From Fasciola hepatica (taxonomy: Eukaryota; Platyhelminthes; Trematoda; Plagiorchiida; Fasciolidae), in NCBI GenBank assembly GCA_948099385.1, contig CANUEZ040000180.1, forward strand, positions 1,252,501-1,316,500: a stretch of DNA of 64,000 nucleotides, written 5' to 3'. Under the pieces are notes generated by a model that was not told the DNA's origin, searched no databases, and saw nothing but the letters and a program-made list of their open reading frames with translations. Shown piece after piece: positions 63,480 to 64,000 of the stretch (the stretch's first letter is position 1; each line of letters begins with the position of its first letter). Both the position numbers and the translations under genes were made by a program.

Positions 63480-64000
63480 TAAGCTGCAGACAAACGGGAT
63501 CACAGGCTCCATGTTGGCCATCCTACGTAGCTTCCTTACCGACCGCACCTTTGTGGTTAAAGTCGGGAATGTTTTGTCTCAACCCTCCCCAGTAACAACT
63601 GGGGTCCCCCAAAGGTCAGTCTTAGGTCCTCTTCTCTTCCTGATCTATATAAACGATCTACCGACAGCCCTTCCTGCGAACATTGCCTTGTACGCAGATG
63701 ATGTAACCCTCGGGAGTTCAAGCGTTGAAGACCTGCAAATTGCAGTTTACGAAACAAAACGCTGGTCCGAGGATTGGAACCTCCCAGTTAATGATGACAA
63801 ATGCGTGAGCATGTCTTTCGGCAGAGAGACTGGTCACACGTTTTCCATTAATGGAGCAGCCACTCTGCCAAGGGTTGACCGACACAAGGTGCTCGGTTTC
63901 TGGTTAGATTGTAACTTATCCTTCTCTCATCATCACGAACTTGAGAGCAAGTCTGCCTTTCGAGTCCTAAACATGATTTGAAGGTCCTTCCCGCGCATAT
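63480..64000 (+). pseudogene. non-LTR RT palm fragment, runs off the window
   Basis: Plus strand. KLQTNGITGSMLAILRSFLT, then VTTGVPQRSVLGPLLFLIYI and ALYADDVTLGSSSVEDLQIA with an intact YADD box, LPVNDDKCVSMSFG and HKVLGFWLDCNLSFS. A TGA follows NMI at 63979-63981. In PQRSVLG the usual Gly of PQGSVLG is Arg. The RT start is missing because the CR1-D-type tail directly precedes it. Similar in type to the relic at 30380-30900. Confidence 0.82.

Overview
The window looks like a transposon-dense chromosome piece from a parasitic flatworm (trematode or tapeworm). Supporting this are a CsRn1-like gypsy element, several CR1-like retroposon families, Penelope, RTE and Pao relics, and one host gene, IFT27, split by 30-47 nt introns, a size known from flatworm genes. 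Species cannot be fixed from sequence alone. Almost all recognisable coding sequence is mobile-element derived, much of it with frameshifts and stops. All assignments come from reading translated motifs by eye; no database search was run.

Layout. 0-11 kb: old sequence with a gypsy pol relic (1.8-2.9 kb), a TA microsatellite (5.6 kb), a Penelope-like GIY-YIG endonuclease relic inside a 150-bp inverted repeat (8.35-9.05 kb) and an RTE reverse-transcriptase relic (10.4-11.3 kb, minus). 11.3-15.3 kb: a whole but decayed gypsy element with about 165-bp LTRs, sitting in a TA repeat. 15.5-16.2 kb (minus): six exons of IFT27, the Rab-like intraflagellar transport GTPase; its last exon was not found. 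16.4-29.8 kb: a minus-strand CR1-like element (here CR1-A) whose ORF2 is split by a 10.1-kb tandem array of a CsRn1-like gypsy element, LTR-internal-LTR-internal-LTR, with a 4780-bp period. The two copies differ at one seen internal site and share the same premature stop in reverse transcriptase.

30.9-44.6 kb: a stack of insertions. A BEL/Pao relic bounded by similar LTR-like repeats is interrupted by a minus-strand CR1-like relic (CR1-B), which is itself interrupted by a plus-strand CR1-like insertion (CR1-C) with an 8-bp target duplication and an ATT-type tail. A three-copy tandem repeat with a period near 156 bp lies in the Pao 3' region. 44.9-46.2 kb: endonuclease relic of another retroposon. 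46.3-54.0 kb: a nearly full-length, decayed minus-strand CR1-like element (CR1-D) with ORF1, endonuclease, RT and a 2.7-kb 3' UTR.

54.3-60.7 kb: a tnp2-like (EnSpm/CACTA-type) DNA transposon relic, with inverted degenerate repeats at its two sides and a 2.2-kb CR1-C-type insertion within it. 60.7-61.3 kb (minus): two candidate host exons of unknown identity. 61.6-63.5 kb: a 5'-truncated CR1-D-type 3' UTR in plus orientation, followed to the window end by another reverse-transcriptase fragment. The elements act on DNA or RNA copying and integration; the only host gene recognised works in cilia.
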